This document shows, piece after piece, positions 1 through 8,357 of a DNA stretch of 64,000 nt (positions are counted from its first letter, which is position 1; each line of letters starts with the position of its first letter). A program made the position numbers and the translations under genes. A model generated the notes under the pieces. It had not been told where the DNA came from. It made no database searches and saw nothing but the letters and a program-made list of their open reading frames with translations. Origin of the DNA: CAYXRK01 sp964467615 (lineage in GTDB: Bacteria > Hydrogenedentota > Hydrogenedentia > Hydrogenedentales > GCA-2746185). The DNA is taken from the NCBI GenBank assembly GCA_964467615.1, contig CAYXRK010000001.1, forward strand, positions 62,001 to 126,000, read 5' to 3'.

Positions 1-633
1 CCACCACTCCGTGCCATCGGCATTCAGGCATACGAGCGGAATCTTCGAACCGCCTATCAGCACCGCCGACGACTCGTTCTCCCCGATCGCTCCTATCGCA
101 GGGCAGTACGCGTACCCGTGCTCGCCGTTGTATTGCCAGCGCAGTTCACCCTCGTTCGACAGGCAAACAACGTGGCCCTGATCGTCCCCCGCCACGATCT
201 CCAGCACGCCGTCGCCATCGAGATCGAATGCGGCAATTGACGTCGTCCCCCAAACCACCTTGCCGGGAAAATCGAACTGCCAGATCGTGTCCCCCGTTTT
301 CCCCGACAGGCAATACATTCGCCCGGCCTGGTTCAGCACCAACACCTCCGGCGTTGGATCCTCGAGCAGATCAACCACCGTCGGCGGGATGCTAATCGGA
401 ATTTGCACCCCGCTCATCCACATCTGCCGCCCCGCGCTATCGACCGCGATCGTCATTCCTGCAGTCGTCGTCACGACGAGGTCGCTCTTCCCATCGCCGT
501 TCAGGTCCGCTACCCCCGGCGAACAGTCCACGTCCCCCAACGGCGGATCGAACGTCCACTTCGCCTCCAAAGCCTGCGCGGCAAAACCCCACAGGCCCGT
601 CGTCATCAAAACACCGCAATATGCCGCCCTCAT
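1..633 (-). CDS. Exported FG-GAP/VCBS-type beta-propeller protein (partial, 3' end beyond window)
   Basis: Reading the minus strand from the ATG at 633 gives 211 codons with no stop up to the window edge, so the C-terminus is missing. The start MRAAYCGVLMTTGLWGFAAQ looks like a cleavable signal peptide. The mature part holds calcium-binding-type FG-GAP repeats: DLNGDGKSDLVVTT near residue 45 and DLDGDGVLEIVAGD near residue 140. PQQ-like strands (GRMYCLSGKTGDTIWQF, GHVVCLSNEGELRWQY) lie between them. The fold is therefore probably a beta-propeller on the cell surface or in the periplasm. The substrate or partner cannot be read from this fragment. It diverges from the acetyltransferase gene at 888, and the promoters of both should lie in the 254-bp gap. 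Confidence 0.8.
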   Translation of the reverse strand, partial: MRAAYCGVLMTTGLWGFAAQALEAKWTFDPPLGDVDCSPGVADLNGDGKSDLVVTTTAGMTIAVDSAGRQMWMSGVQIPISIPPTVVDLLEDPTPEVLVLNQAGRMYCLSGKTGDTIWQFDFPGKVVWGTTSIAAFDLDGDGVLEIVAGDDQGHVVCLSNEGELRWQYNGEHGYAYCPAIGAIGENESSAVLIGGSKIPLVCLNADGTEWW

Positions 634-887
634 GCGCGCAATCCCTTCCGTATCGAATTCGTTAAAACCCGAATACCAATCCTGCATTCCATTGTATGCC
701 TTATTCGGCGCTGATCCGGCGGTATCGGTGTTCATCGGCGGCCAACTCGAAAGTTCAAACGGCCGCGCACTCTTAGCAAGTGCGGGGCAGACGCCCTCGG
801 CTGCCGTGCTTTCCCGTGCGAAACCCTTTGATCGGCCCTCATCTCCGCGCCATACGTGATAACATTTTTCCGATCAGGAGAAAGGCC

Positions 888-1382
888 ATGCACATCCGCC
901 CCGCCGAGGAACGCGATTGCGCCACCATCAACGACATTCGAAATTACTACATCGTCCACACGCCGATTACGTTCGACCTCGAAACCGAACCCGTCGAGGC
1001 GAGAATCGAATGGTTCACCCACTACCACGTAACCGGACGCCACCGGCTCTTCGTCTCCGAAACGGACGGCAATGTCACGGGCTACGCATACACCTCTCAA
1101 TTTCGCTCGAAGGCCGCTTACGACACCACCGTCGAGATGACCATTTACCTCGCGCCTGAAGCGGTTGGGCGCGGCATCGGGTCAGTGCTTTACGCGACGT
1201 TATTCGACGCGCTCCGGGACGAGGACGTACACCTCGCCGTCGCCGGCATCACGCTTCCCAACGAAGCGTCAATCGCGCTGCACAAGAAATTCGGTTTCGA
1301 GGACGTCGGCGTCTACCACGAAGTCGGACGCAAGTTCGGCAAATACTGGGACGTGGTCTGGATGGAGAAGCGGCTGGGATAA
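888..1382 (+). CDS. GNAT N-acetyltransferase, phosphinothricin/MnaT (YncA) type
   Basis: A 164-residue GCN5-related N-acetyltransferase that probably moves acetyl from acetyl-CoA to a small amine, such as a phosphinothricin-like compound or methionine derivative. I see the family pattern AYDTTVEMTIYLAP (residues 78-90), the acetyl-CoA pyrophosphate loop GRGIGS (94-99), and the C-terminal LHKKFGFEDVGVYHEVGRKF (131-150) followed by W154. The reading frame stays open 36 codons upstream, but the ATG at 888 is chosen because AGGAG sits just before it and MHIRPAEERD is the usual family start. It is monocistronic and convergent with the restriction-modification candidate. The exact substrate is not predictable. 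Confidence 0.9.
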   Translation: MHIRPAEERDCATINDIRNYYIVHTPITFDLETEPVEARIEWFTHYHVTGRHRLFVSETDGNVTGYAYTSQFRSKAAYDTTVEMTIYLAPEAVGRGIGSVLYATLFDALRDEDVHLAVAGITLPNEASIALHKKFGFEDVGVYHEVGRKFGKYWDVVWMEKRLG

Positions 1383-1471
1383 GCGTGACGCAGCGTATCA
1401 TCGCGAAACGGTGATCGGTTTCGGGCTGGGCTTGGCGGAAGTTTGGGTTTCGTCATATTCGATTTTTCCCA

Positions 1472-2491
1472 CTACGATTCTGCAACTGAATAATCAGGCA
1501 ACTGCAAGCGCACCAAGTCAATTAGCGTTGCGTTTCCATGCGAATGATCCAGCGGCCTTAAAAGCAAAAAATCATCTGCCGTTACCACGAATTCATCTGC
1601 TGGCGTCTTTGTCATTCCGTTGAAATACGACATAAAGAAACTAAAAAATGATTGTCGTTTCCGCTTCGCAATTCTTTCTATGAATTCGGCATAGCGGATG
1701 ATCGCTTCGTCCTTTACCTGAAATGTGTAATCCACGTAGGTTTCCAATACTGACAAGTCATGATCAGTCCAATGAACACCATTGCCTAGTAACGCGAAAC
1801 TGCGAAACGGACGTTTGCTCGCGCTGCCAGAAGACGCCAACAAATTTTCGTTGAATTGAAGATCAAAATCGACCGCGACTAATGACGTTTGCTTTGCTTT
1901 CTCAATTGTTTGAATTCCGCTTCCTAACTTATCTGAACTTGAAAATCGTTGCGCTCCAACACGCTTACTTTCTAGGGATGCAAGAGGAGAAGCACTGTTG
2001 AGAAGAGCAATGCGGCAATACTGCTCTTTGACGGCAATCAGTTTTACAAAAAGCGTACTAGCCTTGCCACCCCATACGACGATAACAGGGAACGCCTGTT
2101 CAACGGCGATGGTTTTTATCGTTTCACCTTCACCGGTCAAGACACCAATTCGCGCCTGCTGCATCAATGGATCGTGCCGTTTCAAAGTGATTTGAAGCGA
2201 TGGATTGCCGATACGAAGGTTGTGACCCTTTTGGATATGGGCAACTAACAACGGAGCAAATAGGACGAACTCGACTTTATGAGTGGCTCCAGAACGTCCG
2301 CGAAGTTTCGGCTCATAGATGAGACAATCGCGAATTTTCAAATCAGTAAGTAAAAACTTCTTTATAATGATTTCCTGAACTACACCAATCTTGCGACCTA
2401 CAGTTCGGCCGTTCTTTATATTGGTATGCGTCTCAAAATAATAGAAAATCTCCGAAATTCGAGGATCGTGAGGATCGCGTGGATTCGCCAC
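1472..2491 (-). CDS. Unrecognised protein paired with adenine methyltransferase; candidate restriction endonuclease
   Basis: I do not recognise a family. The frame opens at 2572 with a TTG that has no ribosome binding site. A GTG at 2491 (VANPRDPHDPRISEIFYYFE) has GGAG six bases upstream and is my preferred start, giving 339 residues. The long form would overlap the methyltransferase gene by 28 bp. The protein is soluble and ends near VRLQLPDYSVAES. A segment KLRGRSGATHKVEFVLF resembles the G-x-SG-xx-H-xx-(D/E) strand seen in some PD-(D/E)XK-like nucleases, and HTNIKNGRTVGRKIGVVQE resembles N-terminal regions of type II endonucleases. Both are weak visual matches. Position directly after a DNA methyltransferase, on the same strand and in the same AT-rich island, is the main argument for a restriction enzyme. 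The assignment stays inferential. Confidence 0.6.
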   Translation of the reverse strand: MANPRDPHDPRISEIFYYFETHTNIKNGRTVGRKIGVVQEIIIKKFLLTDLKIRDCLIYEPKLRGRSGATHKVEFVLFAPLLVAHIQKGHNLRIGNPSLQITLKRHDPLMQQARIGVLTGEGETIKTIAVEQAFPVIVVWGGKASTLFVKLIAVKEQYCRIALLNSASPLASLESKRVGAQRFSSSDKLGSGIQTIEKAKQTSLVAVDFDLQFNENLLASSGSASKRPFRSFALLGNGVHWTDHDLSVLETYVDYTFQVKDEAIIRYAEFIERIAKRKRQSFFSFFMSYFNGMTKTPADEFVVTADDFLLLRPLDHSHGNATLIDLVRLQLPDYSVAES

Positions 2492-2544
2492 TATTTTCTC
2501 CGGCGAACGAATCTGACTATCAGTTCCTCTATGATGCTCATATA

Positions 2545-3222
2545 TTACGTTTGTTGCTGCGTCGGGCGCCAAACGGAACTGTGATCAAATAGAAGAGGTT
2601 GTTCTTGCTTCTTTGCCCGTTCGTACTTCGCCATACGTGCCGAACGTAAATCTATCGCAGCGCCGTATTTGGAAAAGACCTCTAAGAACTTCGCTACTTC
2701 TGGTCCCCAATAGACCATTGCACACGACATAGGGGCACCCTTGCCACCGGTCCTTCCGTTTACGAGAAATTTTAATCGGGTGTCGTACAAGAATGCGACC
2801 GCTGCAGTATTGTTCCAGATGAAACGCTTCCAGTGACTTGTATTCGTTGCGACGGGTACTAATGCGATGACTTCCGAATTATGTGTTTGATGACTTTCGG
2901 CGCAACGTCTCAACCAGTCGTAGATTGTCGTGCCTCTCGTCCGATCTGCTCCGTAAGGTGGATTGACGAATATCGTCGGGTAATCCCAACTCGCACTGAG
3001 GCCATCCGTCTTTGGTAAGTGGTACTCAATCGCGGCATCAACGACTGAGTATTTATTTGAGCAAGGGTCTAACGAAATTCTGCCTCCGAATACTTGGCGA
3101 ACCGCTACCACATACTCAAGCGGCGTCCCCCAGTGATGGCTTACTGCGTTGACCGTTCTTCCTGCTGTCATTTTCCCCTCCATGTTCCCAGAACGCGTGG
3201 GCTTTAATACAGCAATGTTCAC
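2545..3222 (-). CDS. Phage-type DNA N6-adenine methyltransferase (Dam family, PF05869-like)
   Basis: A 225-residue SAM-dependent adenine methyltransferase of the type common in phages and islands. The visible core is WGTP (31-34), DPCSN (52-56) as the SAM-binding strand, and the catalytic NPPY (87-90), followed by aromatic and hydrophobic core strands. The start is a GTG at 3222 that overlaps the TGA of a short upstream frame as GTGA, which suggests coupled translation. An internal ATG (codon 14) is the alternative start. Base composition is clearly lower in GC than the flanking genes, consistent with horizontal acquisition. With the gene at 1472-2491 it may form a type II R-M pair; alone it could be an orphan methylase. 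The recognition sequence cannot be inferred. Confidence 0.85.
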   Translation of the reverse strand: MNIAVLKPTRSGNMEGKMTAGRTVNAVSHHWGTPLEYVVAVRQVFGGRISLDPCSNKYSVVDAAIEYHLPKTDGLSASWDYPTIFVNPPYGADRTRGTTIYDWLRRCAESHQTHNSEVIALVPVATNTSHWKRFIWNNTAAVAFLYDTRLKFLVNGRTGGKGAPMSCAMVYWGPEVAKFLEVFSKYGAAIDLRSARMAKYERAKKQEQPLLFDHSSVWRPTQQQT

Positions 3223-3359
3223 TTTGCCTCGTGGTACGCGAGCCGCTTCCGCGCGCTGCCTTTGATCGCTTCAACGGCATGCTTGCCGTCCGTCACTTCC
3301 CGCTGGTTCCACTGGAACCCATTGCCGAAGCGTGATATGCGATCCGTGCATGACCGTCC
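3219..3359 (-). pseudogene. 3' fragment of an unidentified gene, coupled to the methyltransferase
   Basis: Directly upstream of the methyltransferase a minus-strand frame of about 46 codons ends in TGA at 3219-3221, overlapping the methyltransferase GTG by four bases. It reads GRSCTDRISRFGNGFQWNQ and then REVTDGKHAVEAIKGSARKR up to LAYHEAK. It has no ATG in frame and is closed by a stop at 3360, so it looks like the tail of a larger gene, or a very small ORF with a weak start. The GTGA overlap is why I think it was once translated. No function is suggested. The rest of the stretch up to 3526 shows nothing I can support. Confidence 0.35.
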
Positions 3360-3526
3360 CTACGGCGACGGTGAACTACTTGCAGCATACATTACACTGA
3401 ATAAGACCGTCTCGCACCTTCAAGGACTTGACGATAATTCGCGTGCTTTTTGTGCCGTGGCAATGCGTCACGAAAACTCGAAGTCTCGCCGAGTTCGAAG
3501 ACCCGGCCACGATTTCGATCTCGACT

Positions 3527-4123
3527 TTACGTCGCCGAAGCGTCGAGCAATGGATCGACCGTCATGACCAACTCTTCGAGCGTTACTTCTCCGAGCCAGG
3601 ACGTTATAAGTTTGCCCGCTTTGTCGAAAAGAAACGTCTCGGGCAACGCGCCGCTCACTTCCGCCCCCACCGCCGCGCTGAGTTGGTCGGGCATGACGCC
3701 TTCCATGACGAGCACGTTGTATAGGACGTCGTATTTGTCGATAAAAGGGACCACTTTGTCCGCCAGCGTCGCGGGGTCATCGGCCGAAATGCTGACGAAC
3801 CGTACGCCCCTGTCCTTGTATTCGCTGTAGAAGGTGTTGAGGGCCGGCGTTTCCTTTACGCACGGCGGGCACCACGTCGCCCAGAAATTAACAACGGCGA
3901 CACCCCCGGCCTTGGCGTCCTTAATCGTCTTAGCGATCAGTTCCGCGTTAGCGATGCTGGCGCCGCCCTTCGGCGCGACCGCGATAGCTAGAGCCGGAGC
4001 GGCAACCGACATCGCTCCATTTGTCGGTCCCGACTCCGCGGGTCCGCTGCATCCGTAGCCGAAGAAGGTGACTAGAAGAGCGGCGGCGCGGACGGTTCCG
4101 CGCCGCGAGTTAATAAGGTTCAT
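3527..4123 (-). CDS. TlpA/ResA-like thioredoxin-fold protein, probable lipoprotein
   Basis: A 198-residue exported thiol-disulfide protein. The N-terminus carries a hydrophobic segment ending FGYGC (Cys25), a marginal lipobox, then a low-complexity linker to about residue 55. The thioredoxin domain has the active site WCPPC (84-88) and a cis-proline loop LPETFLF near residue 167, both typical of TlpA/ResA proteins that reduce periplasmic disulfides or deliver electrons to cytochrome c maturation. It lies 31 bp downstream of another redoxin gene on the same strand and probably forms an operon with it. Length fits the family. The specific client protein is unknown. Confidence 0.88.
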   Translation of the reverse strand: MNLINSRRGTVRAAALLVTFFGYGCSGPAESGPTNGAMSVAAPALAIAVAPKGGASIANAELIAKTIKDAKAGGVAVVNFWATWCPPCVKETPALNTFYSEYKDRGVRFVSISADDPATLADKVVPFIDKYDVLYNVLVMEGVMPDQLSAAVGAEVSGALPETFLFDKAGKLITSWLGEVTLEELVMTVDPLLDASAT

Positions 4124-4154
4124 CTCTTAGGTCCGTCTTGTCGGCGGCAGCGAG

Positions 4155-4757
4155 CTATTTCGAGGCCCGCTTGATCGTGCAGCCCCAGGCGCTCACTTCG
4201 GGTGTCGAAACCGCTTTGCCTCCAAGCAGATTGTCGATTGCCGCCGCCGCATAGGGTGTGTCGCCGTCTTTCTCGGGCACCGTGCGGTTGTCGAACGCGC
4301 CGTGAAACGCGAGCTTGCCTTCCGCGTCAACGATGTAAAACTCCGGCGTGCGCGAAGCGCCCACCGCGTCCGCGAAAGTGTTGTTTACGTCCTTGAGAAT
4401 CGGGTATTCGAACCCGCCCTTCTCGACGTACGCGGAGACATCTTCGACGGAGTTTCCAGCGTCCGAATCCACTCCGAAAATTAGCGCCTTGCCGCCGTAG
4501 GCGTCCGCCAACTTGTCGATTCCGGGGTCCGCGCCGCGCGACCAGGGGCAATTTTTCGACACGAACGCCAGCGCCACCACCTTGCCCTTATAGTCGCTGA
4601 GCTTGTGCGTCTTGCCTGTCAGGTCCTTCATGTCGAAGTCCGGCATCGATTCACCAATAGCGGGCGCCTTGCCCGCGTAGGCCGGGGAGCCGTACATCAA
4701 CGCCACGGCGAAGGCCACCATCGCCGCCAATACCACACCAACAATCGCCTTTTTCAT
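4155..4757 (-). CDS. Exported redoxin (AhpC/TSA-like) domain protein
   Basis: A 200-residue thioredoxin-fold protein with a signal peptide (MKKAIVGVVLAAMVAFAVAL, cleavage near AYA-GK). The peroxiredoxin-like motif NCPWS (69-73) keeps a single active-site cysteine, Cys70, instead of a CxxC pair. A second cysteine near the C-terminus (WGCTIK) could be the resolving residue. Such proteins are usually called redoxin-domain or thiol-disulfide oxidoreductase-like. The ATG at 4757 is preferred over the GTG two codons upstream because AGGAG lies 8 bases before it but only 2 bases before the GTG. It is first in the pair with the TlpA-like gene, so both may handle periplasmic redox or peroxide. Confidence 0.85.
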   Translation of the reverse strand: MKKAIVGVVLAAMVAFAVALMYGSPAYAGKAPAIGESMPDFDMKDLTGKTHKLSDYKGKVVALAFVSKNCPWSRGADPGIDKLADAYGGKALIFGVDSDAGNSVEDVSAYVEKGGFEYPILKDVNNTFADAVGASRTPEFYIVDAEGKLAFHGAFDNRTVPEKDGDTPYAAAAIDNLLGGKAVSTPEVSAWGCTIKRASK

Positions 4758-4945
4758 ACGCACGTCTCCTTCTGTTGTGATTCACGCTAGTGTAACACCA
4801 AACGCAACACGCGAGGGCAGGGAACACAGCCCGCATCGCGGATTGACGGATAACCGCGCGTTTTTCGCATCTTTCGTAATAGATTGAGATCGCCTATACG
4901 AGCAAGAATGGTCTATAAAAGCTGGCGAAATTATGAATCACTACA

Positions 4946-6346
4946 TTAGAGAATCGGCGAAATCATCCGGACAATACTGTGACCAACCTCCTGGAACGTA
5001 TTTACTTGTTCGAGTCCTTCGGCCGATTCTCCGATCAATCGCTCGGCCCACCGGTTCAACACTTCGATTTCGTCGTGGCTGTGGATCAGTACGGCGACTT
5101 CGTAATTCAGCAATAGGCTGCGCATGTCCATGTTGGCGGAGGCGACCACGGCCAAATCATGGTCGAGAAGCAAGGCTTTGGCGTGCATCATCGGCCCGCC
5201 GTGCAGAAAGATGCGGCCGCCGGCATGTTGAAGATCGCGGAGATACGAAAGCCGCGCAAGATCAGCCGTCCAATGGTTCGACTTGCGCGGGACGATGATG
5301 CGCACGTCGACGCCGCGATGCGCCGCGAGTTCGAGGGATTTGGAGAGCGCCTCATCCGGAACGAAATACGGGGTGACCACCCATAGCCGCTCCTGTGCGT
5401 TGAAGGCAGCGGTCATCACTCCGTCGTAAATCGGGTCGCCGTCGGTGTCGGGACCGGAGGGCACTACCTGAAGCACGGCGTCGCCGCGCGCGCCATGGTC
5501 CACGACAACGCGACGGAACGGTTCGCCGTTGGCGAATTCCCAATCGGACTTGAAGATGTATTCGAAATGATCCACCGCGGGCCCCTCGATCACAACCGCG
5601 AGATCTTCCCAGAGACCTTTGGTCGGGCGCGGCCCCATGTATTCCGCGCCGATGTTGAACCCGCCGGTCATGACGATGAGTCCGTCAACGATCATGATCT
5701 TCCGGTGGTTGCGAAGGTTCGTTCGCCCGTGCCACGGAATCCGCATCAACGGCATGAAAAATGAAACTCGCCCACCGGCCTCGATTAGCCCGCGCAGATG
5801 GGAACGGCGCACCCACATGGAGCCGAAGCTATCGATCAACACCCGCACCTCGACGCCATCGCGCGCCTTGGCCGCGAGCCGCTCGACGATGTCGCGCCCG
5901 ACCGCGTCGGGCCGGAAAACGTAAGTCGCGATCTCGATGGATTCCTTGGCGGACGCGATGAGTCCAACGAATTTGGCATAGGTGTCTTCGCCGTTCGAAA
6001 TGACGTCGAGCTTGTTTCCGCGCGTTGCTCCGGGCAAGTCGTATTTCCGCATCAGGCGGTCAATCCCGCTCGCGTCGTCAAGTGGGACGACAGATCCGCC
6101 GGCCAGCCGTAGAAGGTTCTTTTCGGCGGCGCGGCGGCGCATTTTTCTTCCGCTCAGCAGAAGATACAGGGGGACGCCGATTTCGGGCAGAAACAATATC
6201 GCCAACACCCATGCGATCGTACCCGAGGGGGAGCGCCGCTGGCGCAGCATGTGCGCGATGGCCGCCATGCCAAAGATAAAGCCGACGATCAGGCCGAGAT
6301 GCGAAACGATCCACGTAAGCTGTACGTTGCGTGCGGGAACGTCCAT
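4946..6346 (-). CDS. cls: Cardiolipin synthase (phospholipase D family)
   Basis: A 466-residue membrane enzyme that condenses two phosphatidylglycerols, or PG with another phospholipid, into cardiolipin. Two N-terminal membrane helices (about residues 10-32 and 43-65, with the family text GTIAWVLAILFLPEIGVPLY) precede two PLD domains. The HKD motifs are complete: HRKIMIVD (H214, K216, D221) with the GGFN that follows, and HAKALLLD (H388, K390, D395) followed by ASANMDMRS. Length equals that of typical Cls. The gene stands alone and diverges from the K+ channel gene across about 97 bp. Confidence 0.95.
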   Translation of the reverse strand: MDVPARNVQLTWIVSHLGLIVGFIFGMAAIAHMLRQRRSPSGTIAWVLAILFLPEIGVPLYLLLSGRKMRRRAAEKNLLRLAGGSVVPLDDASGIDRLMRKYDLPGATRGNKLDVISNGEDTYAKFVGLIASAKESIEIATYVFRPDAVGRDIVERLAAKARDGVEVRVLIDSFGSMWVRRSHLRGLIEAGGRVSFFMPLMRIPWHGRTNLRNHRKIMIVDGLIVMTGGFNIGAEYMGPRPTKGLWEDLAVVIEGPAVDHFEYIFKSDWEFANGEPFRRVVVDHGARGDAVLQVVPSGPDTDGDPIYDGVMTAAFNAQERLWVVTPYFVPDEALSKSLELAAHRGVDVRIIVPRKSNHWTADLARLSYLRDLQHAGGRIFLHGGPMMHAKALLLDHDLAVVASANMDMRSLLLNYEVAVLIHSHDEIEVLNRWAERLIGESAEGLEQVNTFQEVGHSIVRMISPIL

Positions 6347-6443
6347 AGCTGATTTACTCTCCGGCGCAGGCCCTGTAAGATTGGCGGCGCGACCCGCGTA
6401 AGCCTTTCATGGGCACATCGACCGGCGCAACTCGGAATCGGCC

Positions 6444-7514
6444 TTGAGACCCTCGATTAGAACACTCCTCACCGGGTTCGCGTTTCTAGGCGGCACGATC
6501 GCGGTTTCGGTGCTCGGGTACATGCTGCTGGCCGAGGCGAGTTTTCTCGACGCGCTTTTTATGGTGATGATCACCGTGTTTAGCGTCGGGTATGAAGACG
6601 TGATTGGCCTCGACACGCCGGCCCTCAAGGTCTTTACGTTGTTTGTTATCGTCGCGGGATGCGGTTCGTTTGTCTACGCGGTAGGAGGATTTGCGCAAAT
6701 GGTCATGGAAGGCGAGATCACGCGGGCGCTCGGCGCGCGCAGGCAGATTCGATCCATCGACGCTCTTCGGGACCACGCGATCGTTTGCGGGTATGGGCGC
6801 GTCGGGCAAATCTTGGCGGCGGAACTGTTGCAAGCGGACTATCCGTTCGTCGTCATCGACGATTCCGAAGAGCGCGCGCAGCAGGCGGGCGCGCGGGGGA
6901 TACTGGCCATTACCGGCGACGCCACCGACGAGGGCGTGTTACAGTCCGCCCATATCGAGCGGGCGCGATCGCTGGCAACTGTCTTGCCCGACGACGCCTC
7001 GAATGTATTCATCACCCTGAGCGCCCGGAACCTGAACCCGAAGCTTAGGATTTTCGCGCGGGGGGAACTGCCCTCGACCGAAGGTAAGCTTACGAAAGCG
7101 GGCGCAAACCACGTTGTCCTCCCGGCGGCCATCGGCGCGCTGCGCTTGGCGCACATGATTGTGCGGCCTTCCGCTTCGCATCTCATCGACACGCTCGAGA
7201 ACGCGACCATGATCAACGACGACCTCGAATTGCTCGGCGTGCGGCTGAGCGAGATCGAGGTGCCCGCGGGATCTCCTCATGAGAACAAAACCGTCGGCGA
7301 ACTCGAAATTGCTGGCGAAGGCGCGTACCTAATCGTGGCGTTGCGGCGCAGGAACGGAGAAGTCATTCGCAGGCCCCTCGCCGGCGCGGTCGTCGAAGGC
7401 GGTGACATTGTGATCGTCATCGGCCACGGAGAAGACGACCCGCGATTTGTGTTGGCGAAATCCGGGGCACGCTTGCTCGTCCCGAGCGATCCGCCGCGCG
7501 AAACGGCGGGCTGA
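6444..7514 (+). CDS. Two-TM potassium channel with RCK (TrkA-N/TrkA-C) domains
   Basis: A 356-residue ligand-gated K+ channel of the Kch/MthK type. Two membrane helices (about 8-30 and 60-84) flank a pore loop reading TVFSVGYED (44-52), a variant of TVGYGD in which the last glycine is glutamate. A Rossmann RCK domain starts at AIVCGYGRVG (112-121), and a TrkA-C domain occupies roughly residues 265-345. The start is a TTG at 6444, because no ATG or GTG lies in frame nearby and the first membrane helix would otherwise be lost. The TSUP permease gene begins 6 bp after the stop, so the two are probably cotranscribed. Confidence 0.88.
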   Translation: MRPSIRTLLTGFAFLGGTIAVSVLGYMLLAEASFLDALFMVMITVFSVGYEDVIGLDTPALKVFTLFVIVAGCGSFVYAVGGFAQMVMEGEITRALGARRQIRSIDALRDHAIVCGYGRVGQILAAELLQADYPFVVIDDSEERAQQAGARGILAITGDATDEGVLQSAHIERARSLATVLPDDASNVFITLSARNLNPKLRIFARGELPSTEGKLTKAGANHVVLPAAIGALRLAHMIVRPSASHLIDTLENATMINDDLELLGVRLSEIEVPAGSPHENKTVGELEIAGEGAYLIVALRRRNGEVIRRPLAGAVVEGGDIVIVIGHGEDDPRFVLAKSGARLLVPSDPPRETAG

Positions 7515-7520
7515 AACGCG

Positions 7521-8255
7521 ATGACGTTGTATGTGGTGGGCGCGCTCGGCGCGTTCGCGGGCGGATTCGTGCAGGGGTGCGTGGGGTTCGGCATGGCGAT
7601 TATTCTCACGCCGCTCATGATGCTCGTCGCGCCGCAGGAATACGTCATTCCCATGGTCGTGATCATCGGCTTCACGAACGTGGTCCTTCTTACGTGGCGG
7701 CTGTACCGAAACGCCAGCCGCGAAATTCTCGTGCGGCTCGTGCTCGGGGCGGCGATCGGGATTCCACTCGGGGTGCAAGTCTTGGCCGCATTTAGCGGGC
7801 CGGGGTTTCGCGTGGCCCTCGGTTTGTTCATGGTCGTGTTCGCCGCTGTGATGTTTTCCGGCTGGACGCGCCCCCTCCGCAACCAGCGCGCGGCCCTCCT
7901 TTGGGTAGGTCTGGCGAGCGGATTTCTGGGCGGCAGTACGTCCATCTCGGAGCCGCCCTTAGTCATTTTCCTGTCCAATCAGCGGGTCTCGAAGGAGGTG
8001 TTCCGCGCCACGATGGTCTGTTATTTCGCCTTGACGGGCGTTATCGGCCTCGCCTCGTTCGCCTGGAAGGGGCTCATCACCGCGCCGGTCGTCACAAATG
8101 CCGCCGCCTGCCTGCCGCTGATGCTCTTGGGCACGTACTTCGGGATGCGCCTCGCCACACGCGTCTCCGAGGAACACTTCCGCCGCGCCTCGATGGCCGC
8201 CGCCGGCATCATGGGCGCGGTGCTCACGGCGAACAACCTGCCCGGTTTGTTTTGA
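7521..8255 (+). CDS. TauE/SafE (TSUP) family membrane permease
   Basis: A 244-residue integral membrane protein with 7-8 predicted helices, such as VVGALGAFAGGFVQGCVGFG and the second-half repeat LLWVGLASGFLGGSTSISEP. The two internal repeats with glycine-rich GFVQGCVGFG and GFLGGSTSISEPP are characteristic of TSUP exporters of sulfite, sulfonates or other organic anions. It directly follows the K+ channel gene in an apparent operon. The substrate cannot be told from sequence. Confidence 0.88.
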   Translation: MTLYVVGALGAFAGGFVQGCVGFGMAIILTPLMMLVAPQEYVIPMVVIIGFTNVVLLTWRLYRNASREILVRLVLGAAIGIPLGVQVLAAFSGPGFRVALGLFMVVFAAVMFSGWTRPLRNQRAALLWVGLASGFLGGSTSISEPPLVIFLSNQRVSKEVFRATMVCYFALTGVIGLASFAWKGLITAPVVTNAAACLPLMLLGTYFGMRLATRVSEEHFRRASMAAAGIMGAVLTANNLPGLF

Positions 8256-8357
8256 TGCGGCTTCGGCGCCCGAGAATCGGGACACCCATTTTGCTCATTG
8301 CTTTTTAACTCGGTGCGAGTAAAATAGGGCGGGGACCACGGGAGGGCGCTCAGACCG

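Noticed and set aside
260..859. 199-residue plus-strand frame
   Set aside because: It is antisense to the exported beta-propeller gene, whose minus-strand reading gives clear FG-GAP repeats and a signal peptide.
3262..3567. 101-residue plus-strand frame between the methyltransferase and TlpA genes
   Set aside because: No domain text, no ribosome binding site, and it overlaps the end of the TlpA-like gene antisense.
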